A stretch of DNA of 27,195 nucleotides from Ruthenibacterium sp. (GCA_020025235.1 JAHHSL010000028.1:1-27195), one strand, 5' to 3'. Positions 7,335 to 15,367 are shown, counted from the stretch's first letter. A program made the numbers and translations. Notes: generated from the letters alone by a model not told the origin.

Positions 7335-8197
7335 TATTTCGGCAGGGGCTGTCCGAAGAATTGTGTGATTTTTTCCCGGCCGATCGTTTCATTGCAGTAC
7401 ACGAAATTGAATTCGCCCTCGATGTGCAGCCCCTGCACGTCAAAGGTGGTCAGATCCCGGCGCTGCTGCGCGATCGGCTGATAGGCGAACGTGATGGCGT
7501 CGTCGTTTGCAAGCAGATCCATAATGACCGAAAAATTGTTGAGTGAAACCGTCCGCGCAAAACAGCCGAGGGAATAGCCGTGGTCGTTGATCGCCTGTTC
7601 CAGCAGATTGCGTGTGCCGGAGCCTTTTTCCCGCACCAGAAGCGTTTCGCGGAACACTTCCTCCAGCGGCACGGTTTTACCGGCAAAGCGGTGCATGCAG
7701 GAGCAGATGCCCACAAAGCGTTCCTTTTTATAAAGGTGATAGCCGTAGCGGCTTTTATCAATGATACCCTCGATGACGGCGAAATCCAGCTCGTTGTTTT
7801 CCAGCTTCTGCAGCAGCGCATTGGTGTTGTCGATCACAAAATTCAGGCTGTGGCTGGAAACAGACAGGAACCGCTTCACATCCGGAACCAGCAGAAATTC
7901 CCCGATCGTTTTGGTGGCGCCGATGTTGAGCAGAATACCGCTGTCTTTGTCAAATTCACTGCGCATGGCGCGTTCTTCGGCCATCATGCTGTCCAGATGC
8001 CTCTTTAGGATTTCTGCTTCCGGTGTGCGGGACAGCGTGCGCCCTTCATAACGGAAAAGCTTTACGCCGTACAGCTTTTCCAGATGATGAATGTGCTGGG
8101 TGACGCCGGGCTGCGTCATACGCAGCAGCTCTGCGGTTTTACGGTAGTTCATCTGCTTGTAAAGCGTCAGGAAAGTATAGATGCGCACATCGAACAT
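7334..8197 (-). CDS. LysR-family transcriptional regulator of the sulfite reductase operon
   Basis: The start is set at ATG 8197, which begins MFDVRIYTFLTLYKQ, the usual LysR N-terminus, with GAGG about 9 bases before it. A longer frame to 8260 would add 21 atypical residues inside the divergent promoter region. The 287-residue product has the winged HTH (about 1-60, TAELLRMTQPGVTQHIHHLE) followed by the two-lobed LysR effector-binding domain (about 85-287). The helix is closest in style to CysL/CbnR-type regulators. Divergent placement 111 bases from a siroheme reductase operon suggests it controls that operon in response to a sulfur or related metabolite. The effector is not deducible. Confidence 0.9.
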   Translation of the reverse strand: MFDVRIYTFLTLYKQMNYRKTAELLRMTQPGVTQHIHHLEKLYGVKLFRYEGRTLSRTPEAEILKRHLDSMMAEERAMRSEFDKDSGILLNIGATKTIGEFLLVPDVKRFLSVSSHSLNFVIDNTNALLQKLENNELDFAVIEGIIDKSRYGYHLYKKERFVGICSCMHRFAGKTVPLEEVFRETLLVREKGSGTRNLLEQAINDHGYSLGCFARTVSLNNFSVIMDLLANDDAITFAYQPIAQQRRDLTTFDVQGLHIEGEFNFVYCNETIGREKITQFFGQPLPK

Positions 8198-8229
8198 GAC
8201 AGGATACCTCGATAATTCAGGATTATTGC

Positions 8230-8260
8230 ATGATAAGAAATAATAATTAGATTTTATCAT
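8230..8260. promoter_or_regulatory. Dyad in the LysR/reductase divergent promoter region
   Basis: ATGATAA (8230-8236) and TTATCAT (8254-8260) form a perfect 7-base inverted repeat with 17 bases between, immediately upstream of the reductase -10 element. LysR proteins bind interrupted dyads in such positions, so this is a candidate operator. The surrounding DNA is AT-rich, so a chance dyad is possible. Confidence 0.35.
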
Positions 8261-8276
8261 AAAACTGGATTATAAT
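8247..8276 (+). promoter_or_regulatory. Probable promoter of the sulfite reductase operon
   Basis: There is a perfect TATAAT at 8271-8276, 33 bases before the ATG at 8309. The matching -35 position (TTAGAT, 8247-8252, 18-base spacer) is poor. A good -10 with a weak -35 is common for promoters that need an activator such as LysR. Confidence 0.5.
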
Positions 8277-8308
8277 AAAGCTAACACCATTAAAAAGGAG
8301 CGTTTTGA

Positions 8309-10876
8309 ATGAAAATTGTCATTGTCGGCGGCGTTGCGGCAGGTACAAAAACAGCGGCAAAGCTCAAACGGGAACACCCGCAGGATGAAGTGGTGATTTA
8401 CACCAAAGGAGAGGATATTTCCTACGCGGGCTGCGGCCTTCCGTATTATGTAAGCGGTGTGATCGAATCAAAGGCAGAACTGATCGTCAATACGCCCCAG
8501 AAGTTTGCGGCTTTGACCGGCGTTGAAGTACATACGGGATGTGAAGTTACGGCAATCGATCCTGCGGCAAAGACCGTTGCCGTCAAGACGCAAAGCGGCA
8601 CACAGAACACGGCATACGATGCACTGGTGCTTGCAGTGGGCGCAAAACCCGTAATGCCGGCTGTCGAGGGAATGAACCTTGACGGCGTTTTTTCTGTGCG
8701 TACACCGGAAGACGCCGTTGCGATCCGCGCATATGCCGAACAGGCCGGATGCAAGAAGGCGGTCGTGGTCGGCGGCGGCCTGATCGGCCTTGAAATGGCG
8801 GAAAATCTGATGAAAAAAGGTCTTTCCGTCACTGTTATGGATATGGCGCCGCAGCTGATGCCGGAAATTTTCGATTCCGACATGGCGGATTATGTGCGCC
8901 GCCAGCTCATTCAGAAGGGGCTGCGCATTATGACCGGCACGGCCGTGCGCGGCATCGCCGGCACGGAAAAGGCACAGGGCGTGCGTTCGGACGCCGGCCT
9001 AATCGGTGCGGATATCGTGATTATGGCAGTCGGGGTGCGCCCCGCAACCGAATTTCTGTCGGATTCGGGCCTTGCGATGGAACGCGGCCTGATCGTGACC
9101 GACGAATATCAGAGAACGAATCTGGAAGATGTATATGCCGTCGGTGACTGCGCACAGGTGCATAACCGCATCACGGGCGCGCCGCAGTGGTCGGCCATGG
9201 GCTCAACGGCAAATATCACGGGACGCGCGCTTGCGCTGAACCTGTGCGGCGAGCGCCGCGCGTATGCGGGCTGCCTTGGCACCGGCGTTGTGCGCCTTGC
9301 GGATGACCTGAAAGCCGCGCGCACCGGTCTGACGGAAGAACAGGCAAAAGCGGCGGGCTACGATATGATCTCGGCCGTGAGCATGTTGTCGGATAAAGCG
9401 CATTACTACTTCGATTCCTCCAGCTTCGTCGTCAAGCTGGTCGCAGACCGCACCAGCCGCAGACTGCTCGGCTTGCAGGTGATCGGCAGCGGAAACGTGG
9501 ATAAGCTTGCAGACATTGCGGTTACAGCCATTTCGATGAAGGCGACGGTCGATGATCTTTTGGATATGGATTTTGCCTATGCGCCGCCGTTCTCCACGGC
9601 GATCCACCCGGTTGCCGTTACGGCGGGGATCCTGCTGAACAAAATCAGCGGACGTCTGAAAAGCTTTACCCCGATCGAATACGCCAAGGGCGCGGCAGCG
9701 GACTACCGCGTGGTGGACGTGTACCCGACCCCGAGCATTGCAGGTGCAGAATGGTTCGACCTGACAAAGCCGGAGGAATCCGCACAGCGTTTCAAAAAGG
9801 ACGAAAAGCTGCTGCTTGTCTGCACCCGCGGCAGACGCGCTTATCTTGCGCAGAATAAGCTGAATGCACTGGGATACAGCGGCACCATGGTGCTGGAAGG
9901 CGGCGGAACGTTCAATGTTCTGCGCCGCAGCGCTGTCGGCGGAAAGCTTTCGCCTGCGGAAATCAAGCGCGTGAAAGGGCTTGGCTGCCTGCAGGATAAG
10001 CGTTACGGGGATGTATTCAATGTGCGCGTCATCACGCGCAACGGCAAGATCACCGCAGAGCAGAGCCGCCGCATTACCGAAGCGGCAGAAACGTTTGGTT
10101 CGGGCGAAATTACGATGACGACCCGCCTTACGATCGAAATTCAGGGCGTGCCGTATGCGAACATCGACCCGCTGATCGAGTTCCTTGCCATGCATGGGCT
10201 GGAAACCGGCGGCACCGGCTCGCTTGTGCGCCCGATCGTTTCCTGCAAGGGCACAACCTGCCAGTACGGTCTGATCGACACATACGGCCTGAGCGAAAAG
10301 CTGCACGAGCGCTTTTATAAAGGGTATCACACTGTTACCCTGCCGCATAAGTTCAAGATCGCGGTCGGCGGCTGCCCGAACAACTGCGTAAAGCCCGATT
10401 TGAACGACCTTGGCATTATCGGACAGCGCATGCCGGTGTTCGATTTTGCAAAATGCCGCGGCTGCAAGGTGTGCCAGGTGGAAAAGGCATGCCCGATCCA
10501 CACCGCAGCGCTTGTGGACGGTATGCTGAAGGTCGATGACGGCGACTGCAACCGCTGCGGACGCTGCGTTGCCAAGTGCCCGTTCGGCGTGACGAATGAA
10601 TATCAGAACGGCTACAAGGTCTATATCGGCGGACGCTGGGGCAAGCGCATGGCGAACGGACGTCCGCTTGAAAAGTTCTTCACAAGCGAGGAAGAAGTGC
10701 TGGATATTGTGGAACGCGCCATTCTGCTGTTCCGCAGCGAAGGCCAGACCGGCGAACGCTTTGCCGATACCGTCGCACGCCTTGGCTTTGACTATGTTCA
10801 GAACAAGCTGCTGAGTGAAGAAATCGACAAGAAAGAAATTTTGAACAAACAGGTAAAAGGCGGCGCCACCTGCTGA
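8309..10876 (+). CDS. Four-module CoA-disulfide-reductase/rhodanese/siroheme reductase/ferredoxin fusion
   Basis: AAAAAGGAG lies before the ATG. The 855 residues contain, in order: (1) an FAD/NAD(P)H pyridine-nucleotide-disulfide oxidoreductase (1-~450) with VIVGGVAAGTKTA at the FAD site, SYAGCGLPYY with redox Cys42 as in CoA-disulfide/NADH:polysulfide reductases, and VVVGGGLIGLEMAE at the NAD site; (2) a rhodanese-like domain (~465-545) with Cys505 in CTRGRR; (3) a sulfite/nitrite reductase module (~560-710) with C646-x4-C651 and C689-x3-C693 (GGCPNNC) for siroheme-[4Fe-4S]; (4) two ferredoxin clusters (C716/719/722/728 and C747/750/753/757). It probably feeds NAD(P)H electrons to sulfite or another sulfur oxyanion/polysulfide. 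Nitrite is an alternative. It is first gene of the operon. Confidence 0.88.
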   Translation: MKIVIVGGVAAGTKTAAKLKREHPQDEVVIYTKGEDISYAGCGLPYYVSGVIESKAELIVNTPQKFAALTGVEVHTGCEVTAIDPAAKTVAVKTQSGTQNTAYDALVLAVGAKPVMPAVEGMNLDGVFSVRTPEDAVAIRAYAEQAGCKKAVVVGGGLIGLEMAENLMKKGLSVTVMDMAPQLMPEIFDSDMADYVRRQLIQKGLRIMTGTAVRGIAGTEKAQGVRSDAGLIGADIVIMAVGVRPATEFLSDSGLAMERGLIVTDEYQRTNLEDVYAVGDCAQVHNRITGAPQWSAMGSTANITGRALALNLCGERRAYAGCLGTGVVRLADDLKAARTGLTEEQAKAAGYDMISAVSMLSDKAHYYFDSSSFVVKLVADRTSRRLLGLQVIGSGNVDKLADIAVTAISMKATVDDLLDMDFAYAPPFSTAIHPVAVTAGILLNKISGRLKSFTPIEYAKGAAADYRVVDVYPTPSIAGAEWFDLTKPEESAQRFKKDEKLLLVCTRGRRAYLAQNKLNALGYSGTMVLEGGGTFNVLRRSAVGGKLSPAEIKRVKGLGCLQDKRYGDVFNVRVITRNGKITAEQSRRITEAAETFGSGEITMTTRLTIEIQGVPYANIDPLIEFLAMHGLETGGTGSLVRPIVSCKGTTCQYGLIDTYGLSEKLHERFYKGYHTVTLPHKFKIAVGGCPNNCVKPDLNDLGIIGQRMPVFDFAKCRGCKVCQVEKACPIHTAALVDGMLKVDDGDCNRCGRCVAKCPFGVTNEYQNGYKVYIGGRWGKRMANGRPLEKFFTSEEEVLDIVERAILLFRSEGQTGERFADTVARLGFDYVQNKLLSEEIDKKEILNKQVKGGATC

Positions 10877-10892
10877 AATTGATAAGTGATAC

Positions 10893-10924
10893 GGTATCCC
10901 GATGCATTCCGGCGTCGGGATACC
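10893..10924 (+). other. Intercistronic hairpin between reductase and transporter genes
   Basis: GGTATCCCGA (10893-10902) and TCGGGATACC (10915-10924) form a perfect 10-bp stem with a 12-base loop. It is followed only by TCTTTG, a weak U-tract. It may act as a partial terminator or an RNA-processing site that lowers or separates expression of the transporter genes. Confidence 0.55.
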
Positions 10925-10949
10925 TCTTTGAAAAGGAGAAATTCAGGTT

Positions 10950-11888
10950 ATGAAACGGATTGCAGCGATTCTGCTTGCCCTTGCGCTTGTTTTCTGCATG
11001 GCGGGATGCGGCGGGGAAAAACCGGCTTCGGACAAGGCCGGACAGGACTATACATTCACGGATGATCTGGGGCGCGAAGTTTCGCTGCGCCGCCCGGAAC
11101 GCGTTGCGGTCCTGCTCGGCAGCTATGCGGATGTGTGGATGCTGGCAGGCGGCAAGGTCTGCGCTGCGCCGGACGATGCGTGGCAGGACTATGATTTCAG
11201 CCTGCCGGAGGATACAGTCAACCTCGGCGGCACAAAAAGCCTGAGTCTGGAACTGCTTTTGGGCAGCGCGCCGGATCTTGTGATCGCAAGCAGCAATTCC
11301 ACCCAGCATGTGGAATGGAAAGAAACACTGGAGGCAGCCGGTATTCCCACGGTCTATTTTGATGTTTCGGATTTTGAGGATTATCTGCGGATGCTCAAAA
11401 TCTGCACTGATCTTACCGGAAAGCCGGAAAATTATGAAAAGTACGGTCAGGCGCAGGAAACAAAAATCAGCGAGATATTAAAAAACAATCAGGATCGCCC
11501 CGAACAAAAGGTCCTGCTGCTGCGCGCATCCGCGGCAAAGGTGCGGGCGAAAAACAACCGTCAGAACGTCATGGGGGAAATGCTCGAGCAGTTCCACTGC
11601 AAAAACATTGCGGATCACGACAGCACACTGCTGGATGATCTGAACATCGAAAGCATCCGTCTGGAAGACCCGGAAATGATCTTTGTGGTCGAGGTGGGGG
11701 ACGATGCCGAGGGCGTGCGCAAAAGCATTGAAACGCTGTTTCGGGAAAATCCGCTCTGGCAGGAGCTTTCGGCTGTGAAAAACAACCGCGTTTATTTCAT
11801 GGATAAACACCTTTTCAATATGAAGCCGAACGCCCGCTGGGCACAGGCCTATGAAGAACTGGAAACGATTTTAAATGAAAATAAGTGA
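10950..11888 (+). CDS. ABC transporter substrate-binding lipoprotein, FecB/BtuF type
   Basis: AAAAGGAGAA precedes the ATG. The 312-residue protein has a lipoprotein signal peptide ending in MAGC with the acylated Cys at residue 20. A metal-chelate/cobalamin-type binding fold (Peripla_BP_2) follows: DDLGREVSLRRPERVAVL opens the first lobe, LGGTKSLSLELLLGSAPDLVIA and AAGIPTVYFDV are the standard lobe strands, and NARWAQAYEEL is the usual C-terminal helix. This class binds siderophores, heme, cobalamin or related chelates outside the membrane and delivers them to a FecCD permease. Its last codons overlap the permease start, so translation is coupled. The ligand is unknown. The siroheme-related neighbours favour iron or a tetrapyrrole. 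Confidence 0.9.
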   Translation: MKRIAAILLALALVFCMAGCGGEKPASDKAGQDYTFTDDLGREVSLRRPERVAVLLGSYADVWMLAGGKVCAAPDDAWQDYDFSLPEDTVNLGGTKSLSLELLLGSAPDLVIASSNSTQHVEWKETLEAAGIPTVYFDVSDFEDYLRMLKICTDLTGKPENYEKYGQAQETKISEILKNNQDRPEQKVLLLRASAAKVRAKNNRQNVMGEMLEQFHCKNIADHDSTLLDDLNIESIRLEDPEMIFVVEVGDDAEGVRKSIETLFRENPLWQELSAVKNNRVYFMDKHLFNMKPNARWAQAYEELETILNENK

Positions 11889-12879
11889 TCGGAAAATCAA
11901 ATACAGCCTTTTATTCAGTGTGCTGCTCTGGGTCGCGGCGGCGGTGCTGAGCCTGTGCATCGGCAGCATCAATTTTACGCCTGCGGAGCTTTTCAGTGTG
12001 CTGAAAGGGCAGGCCGGCGGTGCGGCAAAGGGCATCTTCCTGTATGCGCGGCTGCCGCGCACCGTGGCGTGCCTTTTTGCAGGCGCGGCGCTTTCCTGCG
12101 CGGGTGCTGTTCTGCAGAACGTGCTGGCAAACCAGCTTGCGTCACCGAGCATCATCGGCGTCAATGCGGGCGCGGGGCTCGGCGTTACACTGTGCTGTGC
12201 GGCGGGGGCAATTTCCGGCTGGGCAATTTCCGGCGCGGCGTTTGCGGGCAGCCTTGCAGCGGTGGCGGTCATCGCGCTGTTTTCATGCCGGACAGGTGCA
12301 TCCCGCACAACGGTGATCCTGACAGGCGTTGCGCTCAACAGTCTGCTGAACGCAGCGTCCGAAGCAGTCACGGTGCTCACGCCCGACGTGGCGGCGCTCA
12401 GTACGGAATTCCGCGTGGGCGGCTTTTCGGCGGTGACGTATACCCGGCTGATTCCGGCGTGCACATTGATTGCGCTGGCGCTCGGTTTGCTGCTGACGCT
12501 GTGCAGTGAACTGGATGTCTTGGCGCTGGGCGATGAAACGGCGCGCGGACTGGGGCTGCCCGCTGCGCGCTTTCGCATCCTTTTCCTGATCCTTGCGGCT
12601 CTCTTGGCAGGCGCCGCCGTCAGCTTTTCGGGGCTTTTGGGCTTTGTGGGGTTGATCGTACCCCATTTTGTACGGATCTTGTTCGGCAGTGAAAGCCGCC
12701 GGATGCTGCTCCACTGCATCTTTCTGGGCGGCGCGTTCGTTGCGCTGTGCGATCTTGCATCGCGCTGCATTTTCCGTCCGTTTGAACTGCCGGTCGGCAT
12801 CCTTATGGCGGTTCTGGGCGGGCCGGCATTCGTGTTCCTGCTTGTGCGCAGTAAGGGAGGGCATCACCGCTGTGATTAA
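11875..12879 (+). CDS. FecCD-family ABC transporter permease
   Basis: The ATG at 11875 lies inside the end of the lipoprotein gene (14-base overlap). The 334-residue protein is almost wholly hydrophobic, with about nine to ten helices. It has FecCD/BtuC hallmarks: RLPRTVACLFAGAALSCAGA, NVLANQLASPSIIGVNAGAG near residues 55-100, DETARGLGLPAAR as the cytoplasmic coupling helix, and SGLLGFVGLIVPHFVRIL. It forms the membrane channel with the ATPase encoded next and receives substrate from the upstream lipoprotein. Only one permease gene is present, so it is expected to act as a homodimer. Confidence 0.92.
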   Translation: MKISDRKIKYSLLFSVLLWVAAAVLSLCIGSINFTPAELFSVLKGQAGGAAKGIFLYARLPRTVACLFAGAALSCAGAVLQNVLANQLASPSIIGVNAGAGLGVTLCCAAGAISGWAISGAAFAGSLAAVAVIALFSCRTGASRTTVILTGVALNSLLNAASEAVTVLTPDVAALSTEFRVGGFSAVTYTRLIPACTLIALALGLLLTLCSELDVLALGDETARGLGLPAARFRILFLILAALLAGAAVSFSGLLGFVGLIVPHFVRILFGSESRRMLLHCIFLGGAFVALCDLASRCIFRPFELPVGILMAVLGGPAFVFLLVRSKGGHHRCD

Positions 12880-13633
12880 AATGGAAAATGTATCGTCCGG
12901 ATACCGGAAAAAAGAGGTGCTGCACAAGGTGTCGCTTTCGGTGGAGGACGGCAAAATCGTAACGATCATCGGACGCAACGGCTGCGGAAAAAGCACGCTG
13001 ATCAAGACGATGCTCGGCTTTATCCCCATGACGCAGGGAAGTGTGCAGCTCAACGGGGTATCGGTGGGGAACGCCGCCCCGCAGAAGGTGGCGCAGACGG
13101 CGGCGTACCTGCCGCAGCTGCATCAGAATGGGGATATCAGTGTGGGCAGGCTTGTGCTGCACGGGCGTTTCCCGTATCTGAGCTATCCGCGCAATTACCG
13201 CAAAGAGGATAAGGAAATCGCGCACAAAGCCATGGAGCGCATGGGCATTGCCGGGCTTTCACAGGTGCCGCTGGGCGAACTTTCGGGCGGGATGAGCCAG
13301 AAGGCCTATATTGCCATGGCGCTTGCGCAGGAGACGCCGATCATCGTCATGGATGAACCGACTACATTTCTGGATATCGGGGAACAGCTGAAGTTCATGC
13401 GGCTCTGCCGGGAACTTGCGGCAGGGGGCAAGACGGTGGTGCTTGTGCTGCACGATATCGCTTCGGCGCTTTCGGTTTCGGATCAGATCGCGGTGATGCA
13501 GGAGGGGCGTATCGTCCGGTTCGGCACGCCGCAGGAAATTCTGGAATCAGATGTCCTGCAAAAGTTGTACGGGGTCTGTGTCCGTGCAATCGAAACGCAA
13601 AGCGGCGTGCAGTATTATTATGAACGGAGCTGA
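12872..13633 (+). CDS. FecE/BtuD-type ABC transporter ATP-binding protein
   Basis: The start is placed at GTG 12872, overlapping the permease stop by 8 bases, with AGGGAGG at 12854-12860. The in-frame ATG at 12881 is 20 bases from that site, and the longer upstream frame lies within the permease. The 253-residue product has a Walker A GRNGCGKST (34-42), a Q-loop (AYLPQ), an ABC signature LSGGMSQKA, a Walker B IIVMDEPT with DIGEQ after it, and the switch His in LVLHDI. Length and motif style match iron-chelate/cobalamin importers. It powers uptake by the preceding permease. Confidence 0.92.
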   Translation: MIKMENVSSGYRKKEVLHKVSLSVEDGKIVTIIGRNGCGKSTLIKTMLGFIPMTQGSVQLNGVSVGNAAPQKVAQTAAYLPQLHQNGDISVGRLVLHGRFPYLSYPRNYRKEDKEIAHKAMERMGIAGLSQVPLGELSGGMSQKAYIAMALAQETPIIVMDEPTTFLDIGEQLKFMRLCRELAAGGKTVVLVLHDIASALSVSDQIAVMQEGRIVRFGTPQEILESDVLQKLYGVCVRAIETQSGVQYYYERS

Positions 13634-13638
13634 AAAAT

Positions 13639-14253
13639 ATGAGCTTTTTCCCGCTTTATACCGAAATCGGCGGGCGCTGTGTGCTTGTCTGCGGAAGCGG
13701 TGCGCACGCGCTGGAAAAAATCGAACGCCTGATGCCGTTCGGCGCTGAAATCTGCGTGATCGCACCGGAAATTCCGGAAACGATCCGCAGCATTGCCGGA
13801 ATCCGCATGGAACAGCATGCGTTTACGCAGGAGGATCTGCAGAAAGATCCGGTTTTCGTCATTGCGGCGGAATCCGATGCGGAAAATCTGCGCATCCTGG
13901 AAATCTGCCGCAGGCACCGCGTCTGGGTCAATGCGGTCGATCAGCCGGACGCATGCGATTTTATTTTTCCGTCGCTGATTTCAAAAGGCGACCTGACTAT
14001 CGGGATCAGCACAGGCGGAACTTCACCGACGGCGGCGGTCATGCTGCGCCGTCAGATCGAAGAGCTGCTTCCCAAAGAGACGGCGGCGATCCTTGCGGCG
14101 ATGCCGCAGACGCGCAGCATCCTGCGGGAGCATACGCAAAACAAGGCCGAACTGAAAGCGGCGCTGCGCAAGGCGGTGGAAAAGGCATTCTGCGAGGATC
14201 GCCCGCTGACGCAGGAAGAAATCCTGCGCTGTGTGCCGGAAAAAGAAGAATAA
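13639..14253 (+). CDS. Precorrin-2 dehydrogenase / sirohydrochlorin ferrochelatase-like (Met8p/CysG-N type)
   Basis: It begins 5 bases after the ATPase stop. The 204-residue product has an NAD-binding start (VLVCGSGAHALEKIERL, a GxGxxA variant of the usual GGGxVA). It also has the family signature VNAVDQPDACDFIFPSL, containing the catalytic Asp (Asp101, equivalent to Met8p Asp141), then GDLTIGISTGGTSPTAA, and a C-terminal helical dimer domain. This family oxidises precorrin-2 to sirohydrochlorin, and some members insert iron to give siroheme. It therefore serves the siroheme reductase at the head of the operon. No uroporphyrinogen methyltransferase is present here, so precorrin-2 must come from elsewhere. 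Confidence 0.9.
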   Translation: MSFFPLYTEIGGRCVLVCGSGAHALEKIERLMPFGAEICVIAPEIPETIRSIAGIRMEQHAFTQEDLQKDPVFVIAAESDAENLRILEICRRHRVWVNAVDQPDACDFIFPSLISKGDLTIGISTGGTSPTAAVMLRRQIEELLPKETAAILAAMPQTRSILREHTQNKAELKAALRKAVEKAFCEDRPLTQEEILRCVPEKEE

Positions 14254-14401
14254 AGCGGGAAAATCCGCTGTGCCGCGCAGCAGGAACCGCGCGGCGGCGG
14301 GATGCATAGAGCCGTGTGCATCAAGGCAGACGGAATCGGCTGCAGCAGAAGGCGTAAAAAAGTGACTATAAATCCATGCCTAAAATTTAACAAGTTGTCA
14401 A
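14254..14401. other. Intergenic segment with two GC-rich hairpins after the siroheme operon
   Basis: AGCGG/CCGCT (14254-14269) and GCCGCGC/GCGCGGC (14272-14278 with 14289-14295) form back-to-back stems just after the operon stop. Neither is followed by a U-tract. They could stabilise the 3' end of the message or aid termination. No coding sequence is evident. Confidence 0.4.
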
Positions 14402-14406
14402 TTGAC
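14388..14406. promoter_or_regulatory. Overlapping dyads at the -35 of the SDR promoter
   Basis: TTAACAA-G-TTGTCAA (14388-14402, one mismatch) is followed, overlapping, by the perfect palindrome GTCAATTGAC (14397-14406), which covers the -35 hexamer. The position is what a repressor operator would occupy. It does not match the Rex layout, where the half-sites are in the opposite order. Confidence 0.35.
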
Positions 14407-14432
14407 GATGCCTTGTGCACGGGGTATATAAT
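14402..14432 (+). promoter_or_regulatory. Strong sigma-70-type promoter of the SDR gene
   Basis: TTGACG at 14402-14407 is followed after 17 bases by TATATA (14425-14430), which overlaps TATAAT at 14427-14432. Transcription would start near 14440, giving a leader of about 110 bases. The leader (14441-14552) holds an A/T-rich imperfect hairpin (GCTTGAAA ... TTTCAAACAAGC region, about 14466-14512) and a good GGAGG site before the ATG. Confidence 0.7.
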
Positions 14433-14552
14433 AAATAGGTAAGATCCTTTCCTTGCTTAGGGGATGCTTGAAAAAATCAAAAATTTATTTTTTCTGCTTT
14501 CAAACAAGCCTTGGGCAAGATATAAATATTTGTTTAACGGAGGTATATCATT

Positions 14553-15317
14553 ATGGGTCGTTTGGACGGTAAAGTTGCAGTTATCACAGGTGGCAACTCG
14601 GGCGTAGGTGCAGCAACCGCGCAGCTTTTTGCAAAGGAAGGCGCTAAGGTCGTTATCAGCGCACGCCGCGTTGCCCCGCTGGAAGAAGTCGCAAACAAGA
14701 TCCGTGAAGCAGGCGGAGAGGTTCTGGCTGTCGCAACGGATATTTCCAAGCCGGAAGATGCAAAAAACCTGATCGAAAAAGCGGTGGAAGCATACGGCAA
14801 GGTTGACGTTCTGGTCAACAATGCAGGCGTTCTGGATGAAGGCCTCAAGCCTATCGACCGCGTTGTGGACGAAGATCTTGCACGCGTACTGGACATCAAC
14901 GCCAAGGGCACGATGTACTGCATCCGCGAAGCAACGAACCAGATGCAGAAAAACGGCGGCGGTTCCGTCGTGAACGTGGCATCCGTTGCAGGCGTTATGG
15001 GCTGCGGCGGCGCTGCTTATGTCGCATCGAAGGCTGCAATCGTCGGCATCACCCGCCACACCGCACTGCGCTTTGCAGGCAAGAACATCCGCTGCAACGC
15101 GATCTGCCCGGGTTCGATCGCAACCCCGATGGTCGCCAACATGCGCCCGGATAACATGGACGCTGATATGTACGGCGCAATGGGCAAACATGCAGACCTG
15201 CGCGTGCCTATCTGCATGCCGGACGACGTCGCAAACATCCTGCTGTTCTTCGCAAGCGATGAATCCCGCGCAATTACCGGTCAGGCAATTGTTTCGGATT
15301 TCGGCAGCACGCTGTAA
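14553..15317 (+). CDS. Short-chain dehydrogenase/reductase
   Basis: ACGGAGG lies before the ATG. The 254-residue product is a classical SDR: cofactor loop TGGNSGVG (12-19), NNAG (89-92), Asn116 in LDINAKG, and the catalytic Ser144, Tyr156 and Lys160 (YVASK). ISARR after the second strand puts basic residues at the position that usually favours NADP(H), though an NAD enzyme is not excluded. Codon choice is strongly biased and the promoter and ribosome site are strong, so high expression is likely. Family members reduce 3-ketoacyl, sugar, steroid/bile-acid or other carbonyls. I cannot assign a substrate. It is monocistronic, with its own promoter and terminator. Confidence 0.92.
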   Translation: MGRLDGKVAVITGGNSGVGAATAQLFAKEGAKVVISARRVAPLEEVANKIREAGGEVLAVATDISKPEDAKNLIEKAVEAYGKVDVLVNNAGVLDEGLKPIDRVVDEDLARVLDINAKGTMYCIREATNQMQKNGGGSVVNVASVAGVMGCGGAAYVASKAAIVGITRHTALRFAGKNIRCNAICPGSIATPMVANMRPDNMDADMYGAMGKHADLRVPICMPDDVANILLFFASDESRAITGQAIVSDFGSTL

Positions 15318-15330
15318 AAAGCTTTTTGCA

Positions 15331-15367
15331 AATACGGTGCATTCCATTCGGGATGCACCGTATTTTT
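15331..15367 (+). terminator. Intrinsic terminator of the SDR gene
   Basis: AATACGGTGCAT (15331-15342) pairs perfectly with ATGCACCGTATT (15353-15364) around a 10-base loop, followed by a T-tract. It lies 13 bases after the stop codon. Confidence 0.9.

Noticed and set aside
9203..10501. 432-codon minus-strand open frame within the reductase gene
   Set aside because: It is antisense to four conserved modules with intact Cys motifs on the plus strand, and has a composition-driven His/Arg-rich product.
12668..12871. Upstream extension of the ABC ATPase frame
   Set aside because: It lies within the permease gene. The ATPase family starts just before the Walker A strand, at GTG 12872.
14388..14406. 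Rex redox-repressor site
   Set aside because: Rex half-sites are TTGTTAA then TTAACAA with a short spacer. Here the order is reversed.
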